Part shown: positions 1-9,024 of the stretch, one piece after another | How positions within the stretch are numbered: the first letter of the stretch is position 1 | Layout: the number at the start of each line of letters is the position of its first letter | From: an uncultured Bacteroidales bacterium | GTDB taxonomy: Bacteria > Bacteroidota > Bacteroidia > Bacteroidales > FEN-979 | NCBI GenBank assembly: GCA_903945175.1 | Contig: CAJAUM010000051.1 | Coordinates: 1 to 64,000, forward strand | Reading direction: 5' to 3' | DNA: 64,000 nucleotides | Program-made: the position numbers and the translations under genes | The notes under the pieces: generated by a model | What the model saw: only the letters and a program-made list of their open reading frames with translations | The model's database searches: none | Told to the model about the DNA's origin: nothing

Positions 1-126
1 ACCAACAGCGATGTTGCTATGAAGAGCGCGAAGATCAACGTTTCAACATTCACTCCTGGCGTTTACTTTGTGAAGGTTTCAACCTCCGAAGGTGTACGCA
101 CAGTGAAAATCACAGTGACCCACTAA
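1..126 (+). CDS. C-terminal end of a T9SS-sorted secreted protein (partial)
   Basis: The reading frame is open from base 1 and stops at 124-126. The visible 41 residues end in a stretch of the form STFTPGVYFVKVSTSEG followed by VRTVKITVTH, which is the usual end of a T9SS type A sorting domain (PxGxYxxxV...xxKhhh). The protein is therefore probably exported and anchored or released by the type IX system. The rest of the protein lies outside the window, so its function cannot be stated. A strong hairpin terminator follows 22 bases after the stop. Confidence 0.8.
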   Translation, partial: TNSDVAMKSAKINVSTFTPGVYFVKVSTSEGVRTVKITVTH

Positions 127-148
127 TCCTTAGTCGGATATTCCTGAA

Positions 149-181
149 AAGGGCTGGCCATTTGGCCGGCCCTTTTTTTTT
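149..181 (+). terminator. Rho-independent terminator
   Basis: A 9-bp GC-rich stem (GGGCTGGCC with GGCCGGCCC, one G-T wobble) and a short ATTT-type loop are followed by nine T residues. It closes the transcript of the T9SS-sorted protein at the left edge. Confidence 0.85.
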
Positions 182-182
182 C

Positions 183-253
183 GTCACGCGTCACGCGTCA
201 CGTTTTTTGTCATGCGTCACGCGTCACGCGTCACGTTTTCCGTCACGTTTTCC
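183..253. repeat. GTCACGC heptamer array
   Basis: The segment has three GTCACG[C/T] units, a T run, four more units (one GTCATGC), TTTCC, one more unit and TTTCC. The repeat period is exactly 7 bases, with no spacers. It lies directly upstream of the promoter of the ABC-F gene. The same heptamer occurs inside mfd and, in reverse orientation, near 24350. Confidence 0.85.
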
Positions 254-258
254 TTCCT

Positions 259-266
259 ATCTTTGC
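259..266 (+). promoter_or_regulatory. -7 promoter box (TATCTTTG) for the ABC-F gene
   Basis: The box matches the Bacteroidota consensus TAnnTTTG. It ends only 7 bases before the ATG at 274, so the transcript is expected to start at or a few bases before the start codon, giving a leaderless or nearly leaderless mRNA. No ribosome binding site is present. Confidence 0.65.
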
Positions 267-273
267 ACGCACT

Positions 274-2217
274 ATGATTTCAATAAACAACCTCTCCATC
301 CAGTTCAGCGGCGAATCCCTTTTTGACCACATCTCCTTCATCATCAATGACAAGGATCGGATTGGCCTTGTTGGTAAAAATGGGGCCGGGAAATCAACCC
401 TGCTGAAAATCATCAAGGGTCTGCAGCGGGCTGATGAGGGTGAGGTTATCCTGCCCGATGGTTACTCTGTGGGATACCTTCCCCAGGAGATGGATATCCA
501 TAGCGCCGGAAGTGTGATCGAAGAGGCCATGAATGCATTTACCGAAGTGGTACACCTGGAGCAAAAAATCGTACTATATGAAAAGGAGATCGGAGAGCGG
601 TCAGATTATGAATCAGCCAGTTATCATAAGCTCATCAGGAAGCATTCTGAGGCCATTGAGCGTTATCATCTGATAGGTGGTCAGGCTGTTCATGTCAATA
701 TCGAAAAGGTCCTGAGCGGGCTGGGGTTTGAGCGCGAAGAGTTTGACCGCAAACTGTCTACCTTCAGCAGCGGATGGCAGATGCGCGTTGAAATTGCCAA
801 GATCCTGCTTCAGCAGCACGATGTGATATTGCTTGATGAACCTACGAACCACCTCGATATTGATTCCATTCAATGGCTAGAGGAATTTCTTGCCACCTTC
901 AAGGGTGCGGTGGTGTTGGTGTCGCATGACCGGGCATTCCTGGATAATGTTACAAAGCGGTCGATCGAAATATCACAGGGGAAGCTTTATGATTATAAGG
1001 CAAACTACTCAGAATATGTGGTGATGCGCGAGGAGCGCATGGAAAGTCAGCTTGCAACCCACAATAACCAGCAACGGCAGATCCGCCAGATTGAACGGTT
1101 TGTTGAACGGTTCCGGTCAAAGTCAACCAAGGCCAAACAGGTTCAGTCGCGCATTAAAATGCTGGAAAAGATCGACCTGGTCGAGGTGGATATGGTTGAC
1201 GAATCGGGGATCCGGTTCCGGTTTCCGCCTGCGCCGCACTCAGGGAAGATCATCCTGGAGGGGAAAAAGCTGAACAAGGATTATCCCCAGAAGCGTGTTT
1301 TGAATGAGCTGACCTTCTCGGTGATTAAAAATGACCGCATTGCTTTTGTCGGGAAGAATGGAGAGGGAAAAACAACCTTGTCGAAGGTACTCACCGGACA
1401 GGTTGATTTTACAGGTGAACTGAAATTCGGGCACAATGTGGTCATCGGCTACTACGCCCAGAATCAAAGCGATTACCTTGACCCGGAAAAGACTGTATTT
1501 CAGACCATTGATGAAATAGCTGTGGGTGACATTCGTCCGAGGATCAAAGGGATCCTGGGCGGTTTTTTATTCAGCGGCGACGACATTGATAAAAAGGTAA
1601 AGGTGCTCTCGGGTGGGGAAAAGTCGCGGTTATCACTGGCCAAACTCCTGCTTACTCCTGCCAACCTGCTCATTCTCGATGAGCCGACCAACCATCTCGA
1701 CATGCATTCAAAAGATGTGCTGAAGAGCGCGTTGCTGCAGTACAACGGCACGTTGATCCTTGTTTCGCATGACCGCGATTTCCTTCAGGGACTTACCAAC
1801 CGCGTATTTGAATTCAGGCATGGCATGATCAAGGAATATTTGGGCGATATTTATGATTTCCTGGAGCAACGTCGTTTGCGAACATTAAGCGAACTGGAGG
1901 CAACCCAGAAAAAGGCTGCTGCACAATCCTCCGATGATCTGGTTTCACAGAATAAAATAAACTGGGAGAAGCGAAAGGAGAGTGATAAAGAGGTCAGAAA
2001 GGTAAAAACCCAGATTGGAAAATGCGAATCGGAAATTGAAAAGCTGGAGGCTCAACTGAAGTCAAAGGAAGGGATGCTGGCGACCCCGGAGAAATATCAG
2101 AAGCAGATTCAGGATGGCAGCCTGTATTCAAGTTATGAAGATCTGAAGCGCGAACTTGCACGGGAGATGAAGCGTTGGGAAGAACTCAATTATGAACTGG
2201 ACATTTTGGAGGGATAG
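274..2217 (+). CDS. ABC-F family ATPase (ribosome-associated type)
   Basis: This 647-residue protein has two ABC ATPase domains and no membrane segment, the architecture of ABC-F proteins that act on the ribosome (Uup/EttA/YdiF group). Walker A motifs are GKNGAGKST (about 34-42) and GKNGEGKTT (about 360-368). Signature motifs are FSSGWQMR (about 164) and LSGGEKSR (about 445). Each domain has LLDEPTNHLD or LILDEPTNHLD as Walker B. The basic linker around 280-300 (RSKSTKAKQVQSRIKMLEK) is the ABC-F linker, and the C-terminus from about 560 is a charged coiled coil as in Uup. The exact subgroup, and whether it protects ribosomes from antibiotics, cannot be told. The start is set by the promoter box 7 bases upstream. 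Confidence 0.92.
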   Translation: MISINNLSIQFSGESLFDHISFIINDKDRIGLVGKNGAGKSTLLKIIKGLQRADEGEVILPDGYSVGYLPQEMDIHSAGSVIEEAMNAFTEVVHLEQKIVLYEKEIGERSDYESASYHKLIRKHSEAIERYHLIGGQAVHVNIEKVLSGLGFEREEFDRKLSTFSSGWQMRVEIAKILLQQHDVILLDEPTNHLDIDSIQWLEEFLATFKGAVVLVSHDRAFLDNVTKRSIEISQGKLYDYKANYSEYVVMREERMESQLATHNNQQRQIRQIERFVERFRSKSTKAKQVQSRIKMLEKIDLVEVDMVDESGIRFRFPPAPHSGKIILEGKKLNKDYPQKRVLNELTFSVIKNDRIAFVGKNGEGKTTLSKVLTGQVDFTGELKFGHNVVIGYYAQNQSDYLDPEKTVFQTIDEIAVGDIRPRIKGILGGFLFSGDDIDKKVKVLSGGEKSRLSLAKLLLTPANLLILDEPTNHLDMHSKDVLKSALLQYNGTLILVSHDRDFLQGLTNRVFEFRHGMIKEYLGDIYDFLEQRRLRTLSELEATQKKAAAQSSDDLVSQNKINWEKRKESDKEVRKVKTQIGKCESEIEKLEAQLKSKEGMLATPEKYQKQIQDGSLYSSYEDLKRELAREMKRWEELNYELDILEG

Positions 2218-2229
2218 AACGCGGGGCAA

Positions 2230-2259
2230 ATGACCAATGACCAATGACCAATGACCAAT
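2230..2259. repeat. ATGACCA heptamer array at a convergent gene junction
   Basis: Four perfect 7-bp ATGACCA units lie in the 53-bp gap between the converging ABC-F and polyprenyl synthase genes. The same unit recurs next to TTACCCTG units near 8945. Confidence 0.85.
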
Positions 2260-2270
2260 TTATTCAGGAG

Positions 2271-3245
2271 TTAGCGTTCTCTTCCAAGCATCTCCTGCAT
2301 CAACCCGATTATTTCAGTTGTCATTTCAGCTTCGAATGGAAGTGATTGAAGGATTTCCAAAGCTTTTTGGTGGTGGTGTTCAATTTGGATGCGGGTGATT
2401 TCATCCACCTTTAATTGTTTATAAATGTCAATGGTCTCAGCTATTTTTTGTTCCCCGTTTATCTCCTTGTTAAAGAAGTAGTTTGTGAGTTTAATGAGGG
2501 TATCTCCCCGGGCCAGTTCAAGGGCTTTGAGAAACAGGAAGGTTTTTTTATAGGCAGCAATGTCGCCGCCGATGGTTTTTCCAAATTTTTTGGAATCTCC
2601 AAATGCATCCAGAAAATCATCCTGAAGCTGGAACGCCATACCCAGTTCAATGCCGAATTCGTAAATTTTTTCAGCGTGAACCTGATCGGCGTTGGCCAGG
2701 AGTGCACCCAGTTTGAGGCTGCATGCAATCAGCACGGCGGTTTTCAACCGGATCATCCGCATGTAATCATCGATGGTGACGTCATGCTGGGTCTCAAAAT
2801 TCATGTCGTATTGTTGCCCTTCGCATACTTTACGCGCTGTGTCGTTGAACAGGTTGAGCACCATGGGTAATAGTTCCGGATCTGTTTTTGCCACATATTC
2901 ATACGCCAGAACAAACATGGTATCGCCCGACAAAATGGCTGCATTGGTCCCCCATTTTTGATGCACAGTATCCCTGCCGCGGCGAAGCAGGGCATGGTCC
3001 ATGATATCATCATGAAGCAAGGTGAAGTTGTGAAAGATCTCGACACCCATCGCCGGAAAAACTGCCTTGTCGATGTCACCTCCGAAAAAATCACAAGCCA
3101 TCAGTACCAATACAGGGCGCAGCCGTTTACCGCCGAAATCGAGTGTATAGGCGATGGGTTCGTACAGTTGTACGGGCTCATGCATAAAGGCTGTATCGGT
3201 AAATGCCAAATTGATTCGGCGTTGGAGTGATTTGAAGGAGTGCAT
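2271..3245 (-). CDS. Polyprenyl diphosphate synthase (isoprenyl chain elongation)
   Basis: This all-helical trans-prenyltransferase of 324 residues condenses isopentenyl diphosphate onto an allylic primer. The first Asp-rich motif is DDIMD (79-83), followed by the RRGRDTVH segment. The second is DDFLD (209-213) in FQLQDDFLD. GGKRLRP (38-44) is the substrate-binding segment. Phe74, five residues before the first motif, is aromatic; in related enzymes this favours shorter products such as FPP or GGPP, but the product length is an inference. It is the last gene of a leftward run RND transporter - rmlA - this gene, with gaps of 35 and 32 bases, so co-transcription is likely. Confidence 0.92.
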   Translation of the reverse strand: MHSFKSLQRRINLAFTDTAFMHEPVQLYEPIAYTLDFGGKRLRPVLVLMACDFFGGDIDKAVFPAMGVEIFHNFTLLHDDIMDHALLRRGRDTVHQKWGTNAAILSGDTMFVLAYEYVAKTDPELLPMVLNLFNDTARKVCEGQQYDMNFETQHDVTIDDYMRMIRLKTAVLIACSLKLGALLANADQVHAEKIYEFGIELGMAFQLQDDFLDAFGDSKKFGKTIGGDIAAYKKTFLFLKALELARGDTLIKLTNYFFNKEINGEQKIAETIDIYKQLKVDEITRIQIEHHHQKALEILQSLPFEAEMTTEIIGLMQEMLGRER

Positions 3246-3277
3246 TTTAAAAGACGAATGGGTGAAATAGTGTAAAA

Positions 3278-4138
3278 CTAGTCGGTCAGGTTGATCAGGT
3301 ATTGTCCATAGCCGCTTTTAAGCAGGGGTTGCGCAACTTTGTTCAGCTGATCCCGGTTGATGAACTTCATGCGATAGGCAATTTCTTCGATACAGCCGAT
3401 TTTCAAACCCTGGCGGTTTTGGACCACCTCGACAAATTGGGAGGCCTGCAGCAGGGATTCAAATGTTCCGGTATCCAGCCAGGCGATGCCGCGGCTAAGC
3501 ACACCAACTTTTAGTTTACCCTTTTCAAGATACCAGCGGTTCACGTCGGTTATTTCATATTCACCCCGGGCGCTTGGTTTCATGTTCTTTGCTACGTCAA
3601 TCACTGAATTATCGTAGAAATACAGCCCAGGGACTGCGAAATTCGATTTGGGTTTTATTGGCTTTTCTTCAATGGATAGGGCGTTAAAATCATGATCAAA
3701 TTCCACAACTCCATATCGCTCAGGATCATTCACATGATATGCAAAAACGACACCTCCCTGCGGATCATTGTTTTCATGAACCAGCTGGGAAAGGCCGTTT
3801 CCAAAAAAAATATTATCCCCCAGTACCAGTGCCACCTTGTCATGCCCGATAAAGGATTCCCCGATTACAAAGGCCTGAGCAAGACCATTGGGAACTGATT
3901 GTTCAGCATAGGAGAAGGAACACCCCAACGATTGGCCATCACCCAAAAGCTGCCTGAAATTTGGCAGGTCGTGCGGGGTCGAAATGATCAGGATTTCATT
4001 GATCCCTGCCATCATCAGCACCGAGAGCGGATAGTAGATCATGGGTTTGTCGTAAATCGGCATCAGTTGCTTGCTTACGGCCAGCGTCAATGGGTGAAGC
4101 CGGGTTCCGGCGCCGCCTGCTAAAATGATTCCTTTCAT
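3278..4138 (-). CDS. rfbA: Glucose-1-phosphate thymidylyltransferase
   Basis: RmlA/RfbA makes dTDP-glucose from glucose 1-phosphate and dTTP, the first step of dTDP-L-rhamnose synthesis. The 286-residue length is standard. The N-terminal nucleotide-binding signature [11 protein letters not shown] (8-18) with the following Lys, the [10 protein letters not shown] segment (about 107-116) and EEKP (about 160) are all present. It stands alone: rfbB, rfbC and rfbD are not in the window. It lies between an RND-type transporter gene and a polyprenyl synthase gene on the same strand. Confidence 0.95.
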   Translation of the reverse strand: MKGIILAGGAGTRLHPLTLAVSKQLMPIYDKPMIYYPLSVLMMAGINEILIISTPHDLPNFRQLLGDGQSLGCSFSYAEQSVPNGLAQAFVIGESFIGHDKVALVLGDNIFFGNGLSQLVHENNDPQGGVVFAYHVNDPERYGVVEFDHDFNALSIEEKPIKPKSNFAVPGLYFYDNSVIDVAKNMKPSARGEYEITDVNRWYLEKGKLKVGVLSRGIAWLDTGTFESLLQASQFVEVVQNRQGLKIGCIEEIAYRMKFINRDQLNKVAQPLLKSGYGQYLINLTD

Positions 4139-4173
4139 GGTCCCTGATTTTAATGAATGATTTGCTGGTTGAA

Positions 4174-6579
4174 TTATTTTTTCTGTGATTCTATTCCCCG
4201 GGTGTCTCGATTTTTCTCTTCCAGGTCGATATCGGCATGGTCTTCATAAATATCCACCAATGGATCTTCAAAAGCCCTGGTGGTGCTCCACTTGTCAAGT
4301 GTCAGGAGGAGTGAGGGTAAAACAAGCATGTTGAGCGATCCGGCTACCAGTAAAGTGAAGGAGATCAGGAATCCCAGTGCTTGTGTGCCTCCAAAGGTAG
4401 AAAAAACAAAGATCCCGAATCCAAAGAAAAGTACTGTGGAGGAATAGATCATGCTGTAACCCGTTTCACGCAAAGCCGAAATAACCGAGGAGGGAATATC
4501 ATGCCCGGTTTGTTTCAGCTGCAAACGGTATCGTGAAAGAAACTGGATGGAATTATCTACCGAAATGCCAAGTGCGATGCTGAATATCAGGATGGTGGAT
4601 GGTTTTATCGGGATCCCTGTAAAACCCATCAGGGCGGCGGTCATCAATTGGGGTATCAGGTTGGGAATCAGTGAGATCAGGATCATTCGCCAGGAGCTGA
4701 AGAGAAAGGCAAGGAGCGCGGCGATAACAACCACGGCGAGTGCAATGCTCTCCCAGAGATTCCGGATCAGGAATTGGGAGCCTTTTAAAAACACAACACT
4801 GGTCCCTGTAACCGTGACGTCGTATTTTGCCGGGCTGAAGATAGAGTCGATTTTGGGTTTCAGGCTTTGCTGAATGCTGTCGATCTTTGTTATCCCGACA
4901 TTGGCCATTTGAATGCTGATACGGGTCACCCGGTAGGTTGAATCAATAAAATTATTGAGGATCGATCGTTTTTGTGATTTAAAGGAGGGGATGTAACCGG
5001 CCATGAAGGTAAGCTCATTGGAGTTGGGGAGCGCGTAATATTGCGAATCCCCGGCATAAAATGCCTGCCGCGCGGTTTTTATTACCTCTACGATCGAAAG
5101 TGCTTTCGATAGCTCCTTGTATGTTTTCAGACTATCCTGCAACCGGTCGATCTTTTTCAGGGTGGCGAGGTTCATCACACCTTTCTTTTTCCTGGTATCG
5201 ACCGTGATTTCCAATGGCATGATCCCTTTGAAATGTTTTTCAAAAAAAAGCATATCCTTATAAATAGGATCACGTTTGGAAATATCGTCCACAATGGTTC
5301 CGCTTGTCTTTAACCTGAATGCCCCGACCACACCAATTAAAATGAGCACGCCCATGACCATGTAAATAGGGTTGCGATAGTGTTGAACCCAGAACACAAC
5401 TTTGTCAATCAGGGACTTGGCAAGGCTTTCTTCAATATGTTTGGTATGCTTTCCGCGGGGAGGAGGAAGGAAACTGAAAAAGATGGGGACCATGGTGAGC
5501 GAAAGAACATAAATCACCATGATGCTGATGGCCGCAACCAGTCCAAATTCGACCAGTAACTTGTTGTTGGTAATGGTAAAGGCGGCAAACCCTGCGGCAG
5601 TGGCGGCATTGGTAAGCAGGTTGGCAACGCCGATCCGCTGGATTACCCGTGTCAGCGCCTTGGCCTGGTTCCGGTGATGGCTGTATTCGTAATGATATTT
5701 ATTGAGAATAAAGATGCAATTTTCAACTGCGATTACAATCACCAGGGGCGGTATGATGGAGGTGAGCATGGTGATTTTATAGCCAAAAATCCCCATAAGA
5801 CCCAAAGCCCAAAGCACACTGATAAGTACGATGAGCATAGGGAATACCACTGCTTTGGCCGACCGGAAAAAAATGAACAGGAAAAGTGCGGAAATAAGCA
5901 ATGCGAGTATGACGAATAATTTTAGCTCATTCAAAAGTTTTTTTGCGATCAGTGTATTGATATAGGGGAGTCCCGAATAATGCGCCTCAATTTGTGCCCT
6001 TTGCGAAAAACGGTCAACCATGGCCTTAATATCTCCCACAAGCCTGTCGCGCGCTTTGGAGTGGATGGTGTTTTTATCGAGGGTGAGGGCAAACAGGTAG
6101 GCCGAAGTTGACCTGTTGTATATCAATCCATCATAGAATGGGAGGGAGTGAATCAGCGATCGGATCGAATCAAGCGCTTGTTGACTCAGGGGTTTGGTTG
6201 GCGAGATGGGAACGAATTCAAACTTTTTCAACGAATCATTTTTCACCAGGTTGAATAAGCGGGTTACTGACATAATGCCTGCAACGCCTTTTATGTTTTT
6301 CAGTGAGTCGGTGAGGTCATATATCAGGTTGAAATGGGAAAGTTGAAAAAATTCCGGGTCGACAATCCCGATAAACATCACGTTGCCATCCTGCCCGAAT
6401 TGTTTAATGAACTTCTGATAGGTTATTGCAGTTGAATCTGTTTCCGGGAGAATGCTTGCATTCTGGTATTGTATCTTTACCTGGGTCGCCTTGTAGCCCA
6501 TAAAGGCTGTTAAAAGCGCTATTATAACCAGAATGATGATTCGTTGCCGCAAGATGATCCTCACCAGAAAATTCCACAC
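4174..6579 (-). CDS. RND superfamily (MMPL/HpnN-like) membrane transporter
   Basis: This 801-residue protein has the symmetric RND layout: TM1 at about 12-32, a large periplasmic loop, five or six clustered helices (about 225-370), then TM7, a second loop and another helix cluster (about 620-770). It resembles MMPL/HpnN or 'patched-like' exporters of lipids rather than AcrB-type drug pumps, and no adaptor gene is beside it. The substrate cannot be inferred. The start is GTG at 6579, chosen because [13 protein letters not shown] leads straight into TM1 and a minus-strand TAAATTTG box lies at 6599-6606. It heads a leftward run with rfbA and the polyprenyl synthase gene. Confidence 0.85.
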   Translation of the reverse strand: MWNFLVRIILRQRIIILVIIALLTAFMGYKATQVKIQYQNASILPETDSTAITYQKFIKQFGQDGNVMFIGIVDPEFFQLSHFNLIYDLTDSLKNIKGVAGIMSVTRLFNLVKNDSLKKFEFVPISPTKPLSQQALDSIRSLIHSLPFYDGLIYNRSTSAYLFALTLDKNTIHSKARDRLVGDIKAMVDRFSQRAQIEAHYSGLPYINTLIAKKLLNELKLFVILALLISALFLFIFFRSAKAVVFPMLIVLISVLWALGLMGIFGYKITMLTSIIPPLVIVIAVENCIFILNKYHYEYSHHRNQAKALTRVIQRIGVANLLTNAATAAGFAAFTITNNKLLVEFGLVAAISIMVIYVLSLTMVPIFFSFLPPPRGKHTKHIEESLAKSLIDKVVFWVQHYRNPIYMVMGVLILIGVVGAFRLKTSGTIVDDISKRDPIYKDMLFFEKHFKGIMPLEITVDTRKKKGVMNLATLKKIDRLQDSLKTYKELSKALSIVEVIKTARQAFYAGDSQYYALPNSNELTFMAGYIPSFKSQKRSILNNFIDSTYRVTRISIQMANVGITKIDSIQQSLKPKIDSIFSPAKYDVTVTGTSVVFLKGSQFLIRNLWESIALAVVVIAALLAFLFSSWRMILISLIPNLIPQLMTAALMGFTGIPIKPSTILIFSIALGISVDNSIQFLSRYRLQLKQTGHDIPSSVISALRETGYSMIYSSTVLFFGFGIFVFSTFGGTQALGFLISFTLLVAGSLNMLVLPSLLLTLDKWSTTRAFEDPLVDIYEDHADIDLEEKNRDTRGIESQKK

Positions 6580-6598
6580 AGTATATGAATTTGGATTG

Positions 6599-6606
6599 CA
6601 AATTTA
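6599..6606 (-). promoter_or_regulatory. -7 promoter box (TAAATTTG) for the RND transporter run
   Basis: On the minus strand the sequence matches TAnnTTTG and lies 19 bases upstream of the GTG at 6579. It would drive the RND transporter, rfbA and polyprenyl synthase genes together. Confidence 0.55.
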
Positions 6607-6638
6607 AGAAATCCTTCGTAGAATTTAAGAATCTCAGG

Positions 6639-6646
6639 TATCTTTG
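6639..6646 (+). promoter_or_regulatory. -7 promoter box (TATCTTTG) for the hydroxyacid dehydrogenase gene
   Basis: This is a perfect TAnnTTTG box. The expected transcript begins near 6652, so the GTAAC/TTACCCTG repeat array that follows would form almost the entire 5' untranslated region. Confidence 0.6.
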
Positions 6647-6649
6647 CAA

Positions 6650-6717
6650 AAGTAACAAGGTAACAAAGAGACAAGGCGTTTTTACTTATTACCCTGTTAC
6701 CCTGTCACCCTGTTACT
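6650..6717. repeat. GTAACAAG / TTACCCTG octamer array in a 5' leader
   Basis: The left half has GTAACAAG-type units in one orientation. The right half has TTACCCTG, TTACCCTG, TCACCCTG and TTACTATG, the last of which contains the start codon at 6718. The two halves are imperfect reverse complements (GTAAC against GTTAC), so the leader RNA could fold into a stem. It is the only array here between divergent genes. Confidence 0.75.
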
Positions 6718-7671
6718 ATGGCGAATAAAATCCTCTTCATTGATTCCGTCCATCCGCTGATCCGTGAGGAGTTAACCGGTATGGGATTTCATTGTGATAT
6801 GTTTCCGGACTACAGAAGGCCGGAATTTTTATCCATCGCCGATCAGTACATTGGAATGATCATCCGAAGTAAAATAACCCTCGATAAAGAATTTTTAGAC
6901 AGGGCTGCGAAACTGAAATTCATAGGAAGAGTAGGTGCCGGGATGGAAAGCATTGACGTGGATTATGCCGCAAGCAAAGGAATCCGTTGCCTGAACTCGC
7001 CCGAGGGAAACCGGGATGCTGTAGGCGAACATTGCCTTGGCATGCTGCTCTCGCTGATGAATAACCTTAACCGGGCCGACCACCAGGTTCGCACGGGAAC
7101 ATGGAACAGGGAGGGCAACCGTGGGATGGAGGTCAAGGGAAAGACCATTGGGATTATTGGCTATGGAAACATGGGGAGTGCCTTTGCGCAGCGGTTGAAA
7201 GGATTTGATGCAACCGTGATCTCCTATGATAAATATAAAATGGGTTATTCCGACGGAAATACCCGTGAAACAACCCTGGAGGAGGTTTTTGAAAAAACCG
7301 ATATCCTGAGCCTCCATGTTCCGCTAACTGACGAGACGACCTTCATGGTGAATGATGCATTTCTACTGAAGTTTCGGAAAAATATATGGCTGATCAATAC
7401 ATCGCGGGGGCCGGTTGTAAAAACTGCGGAGCTGGTAAAAAACATTAAATCGGGTAAAGTCAAAGGTGCTGCCCTTGATGTGCTTGAATATGAAGATGCA
7501 TCATTTGAAATGATCTCCGGAAAAATGCCGGAAGAACTTGAGTTTCTGATGAAGTCAGATAACGTGATTCTGACTCCGCACATTGCAGGATGGACACAGG
7601 AGTCGAATGTCAGGCTTGCCCAGGTTCTGGTTGAAAAGATCAGGCAAGGCCGTTTTCTAAAAAAGCCGTAA
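6718..7671 (+). CDS. D-2-hydroxyacid dehydrogenase (SerA-like, no ACT domain)
   Basis: This NAD-dependent oxidoreductase has 317 residues. The Rossmann motif is GIIGYGNMGS (about 144-153), with the conserved NTSRGPVV segment containing the active-site Arg, a Glu in LEYED and the catalytic His in TPHIAGWTQES near the C-terminus. The sequence is closest in style to 3-phosphoglycerate dehydrogenase, but the C-terminal ACT regulatory domain of long SerA proteins is missing. Serine synthesis is therefore plausible but unproven; glyoxylate/hydroxypyruvate reductases share the fold. The ATG is embedded in the repeat array just upstream. Confidence 0.88.
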   Translation: MANKILFIDSVHPLIREELTGMGFHCDMFPDYRRPEFLSIADQYIGMIIRSKITLDKEFLDRAAKLKFIGRVGAGMESIDVDYAASKGIRCLNSPEGNRDAVGEHCLGMLLSLMNNLNRADHQVRTGTWNREGNRGMEVKGKTIGIIGYGNMGSAFAQRLKGFDATVISYDKYKMGYSDGNTRETTLEEVFEKTDILSLHVPLTDETTFMVNDAFLLKFRKNIWLINTSRGPVVKTAELVKNIKSGKVKGAALDVLEYEDASFEMISGKMPEELEFLMKSDNVILTPHIAGWTQESNVRLAQVLVEKIRQGRFLKKP

Positions 7672-7676
7672 GTTTG
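7669..7676 (+). promoter_or_regulatory. -7 promoter box (TAAGTTTG) for the phosphofructokinase gene
   Basis: The box overlaps the TAA stop codon of the preceding dehydrogenase gene and lies 26 bases before the ATG at 7703. It matches TAnnTTTG. Confidence 0.5.
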
Positions 7677-7702
7677 CAGCCGATTAAAACCAATCAAATC
7701 AG

Positions 7703-8935
7703 ATGAAATACGAAAATAAACTATTCAAAGGTAAAACGCTGGCGATCTTATCCGGCGGGGGTGATACCCCAGCCATCAATGCAAGTATCGAAGCGGTAAG
7801 AAACCGCGCTTCATTGCTGGGTTTTAAAGTATATGGGATCCTGCAGGGCTGGAAAGGGCTGTTGGGTGACGGTAATGTGGTAGACCTTACACACCAGCCG
7901 TACGATGGTTATTATGGCGGAACCGCCTTGCGCTCGAGCCGCACAAATCCGTTTGCATCGAAGAAAAATCCGGAAAGCCGCGTGCCGCAAGTATTACGTA
8001 ATTTTGAACGATATAAAATCGATGTGCTGGTTACCATCGGGGGCGACGATACCAATGGCGCCGCCAAGCGTTTGTTTGAGACGGAAGGTATCCCGGTGAT
8101 CGGATTTCCGAAAACCATCGACAATGATCTTCGTACACGGACCATTCACCATTACCAGGGAAAAGATATTGAGGCCGTTATGTGTCCGGGATTTCCTTCT
8201 GCCGCACAAACGATGATGGAATTTACAGCTAACCTCAGGACTACGGCTGAATCACATTCCAGGATCCTGGTCATGGAGGTCATGGGCCGCGATGCAGGCT
8301 GGCTCACCGGCTCTGCAGTTTTTGGCGGTGCGTCGCTTGGACTCATTCCGGAATTTGAGATCACGAAAGAGCGCAAAGATCTCTTCTTTGAAACAGTGAA
8401 GGAGGCGTACATGAATTCAAAAAAACGATGTCTGGTCATTCCTGTTTCAGAAGGAACGCGCTGGTATGATGAGAAAACAGGCAAAGTGGATGTGGTGTAT
8501 GCCAGTTCTGAGCTGGATGAATACGGCCACGCGAGATTTGGGGGTGTAAGCGGTGTAATTGCCTCTGAGATCAGCAGCCGCCTGGGAGTGGAAGCCCGGG
8601 CCCAGATTTCAGGGTATTATCCCCGTTCGGGACATTGCCGGCATTATGACCGCCGGTTGACCTCAACCCTGGCCGATAAGGTGGTCGATCTGTTGCTTCG
8701 CGAAGAGTATGGACAGATGCCCGTTATGAAAAAGATCGTGACCAACGCAGAATTGGAGGAGTTCAATACCACATCGATCGATATGGGAGCTGTCGGAAAC
8801 AAACCTTTGTCAGATGATTACTATGATATCAACAAGTTCGCATTTACGGATGCCTACCACGATTTCCTCGGTAAAATTCTTGAAAAACCCGGATTTGATG
8901 AATTCCGGTATGACTTTCCGGTGGTGATACCCTGA
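7703..8935 (+). CDS. 6-phosphofructokinase, probably pyrophosphate-dependent
   Basis: This PFK-family enzyme of 410 residues phosphorylates fructose 6-phosphate. The N-terminal phosphate loop is SGGGDTPAINA. The donor-determining positions read GGDDTNG (113-119) and PKTIDND (136-142): Asp116 in place of the Gly found in ATP-PFKs, and Lys137 in place of Gly. Both substitutions are the known marks of pyrophosphate-dependent PFKs, which work reversibly. The remaining substrate segments (MEVMGRDAGWL, about residue 190; PRSGHCRHYDR, about 309) are intact. A class I fructose bisphosphatase gene lies 1.5 kb away. Confidence 0.9.
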   Translation: MKYENKLFKGKTLAILSGGGDTPAINASIEAVRNRASLLGFKVYGILQGWKGLLGDGNVVDLTHQPYDGYYGGTALRSSRTNPFASKKNPESRVPQVLRNFERYKIDVLVTIGGDDTNGAAKRLFETEGIPVIGFPKTIDNDLRTRTIHHYQGKDIEAVMCPGFPSAAQTMMEFTANLRTTAESHSRILVMEVMGRDAGWLTGSAVFGGASLGLIPEFEITKERKDLFFETVKEAYMNSKKRCLVIPVSEGTRWYDEKTGKVDVVYASSELDEYGHARFGGVSGVIASEISSRLGVEARAQISGYYPRSGHCRHYDRRLTSTLADKVVDLLLREEYGQMPVMKKIVTNAELEEFNTTSIDMGAVGNKPLSDDYYDINKFAFTDAYHDFLGKILEKPGFDEFRYDFPVVIP

Positions 8936-8944
8936 TGTGGAATG

Positions 8945-9024
8945 ACCAATGACCAATGACGAATTTTTTACCTTGTTACCCTGTTACCCTGTTACCCTGT
9001 TACCCTGTCACCTTGTCACCTTTT
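8945..9024. repeat. Composite ATGACCA + TTACCCTG array at a convergent junction
   Basis: Three ATGAC[C/G]A units are followed by a T run and then TTACC[T/C]TG units (about five), ending in TCACCCTG/TCACCTTG units. The array fills the gap between the converging phosphofructokinase and aspartokinase genes and continues into the last codons of the aspartokinase gene. It joins the heptamer family of 2230 to the octamer family of 6650. Confidence 0.85.

Noticed and set aside
6718-7671. Full phosphoglycerate dehydrogenase SerA
   Set aside because: The ACT domain and the length of the classical enzyme are missing and no ser gene is nearby, so only the broader family is stated.
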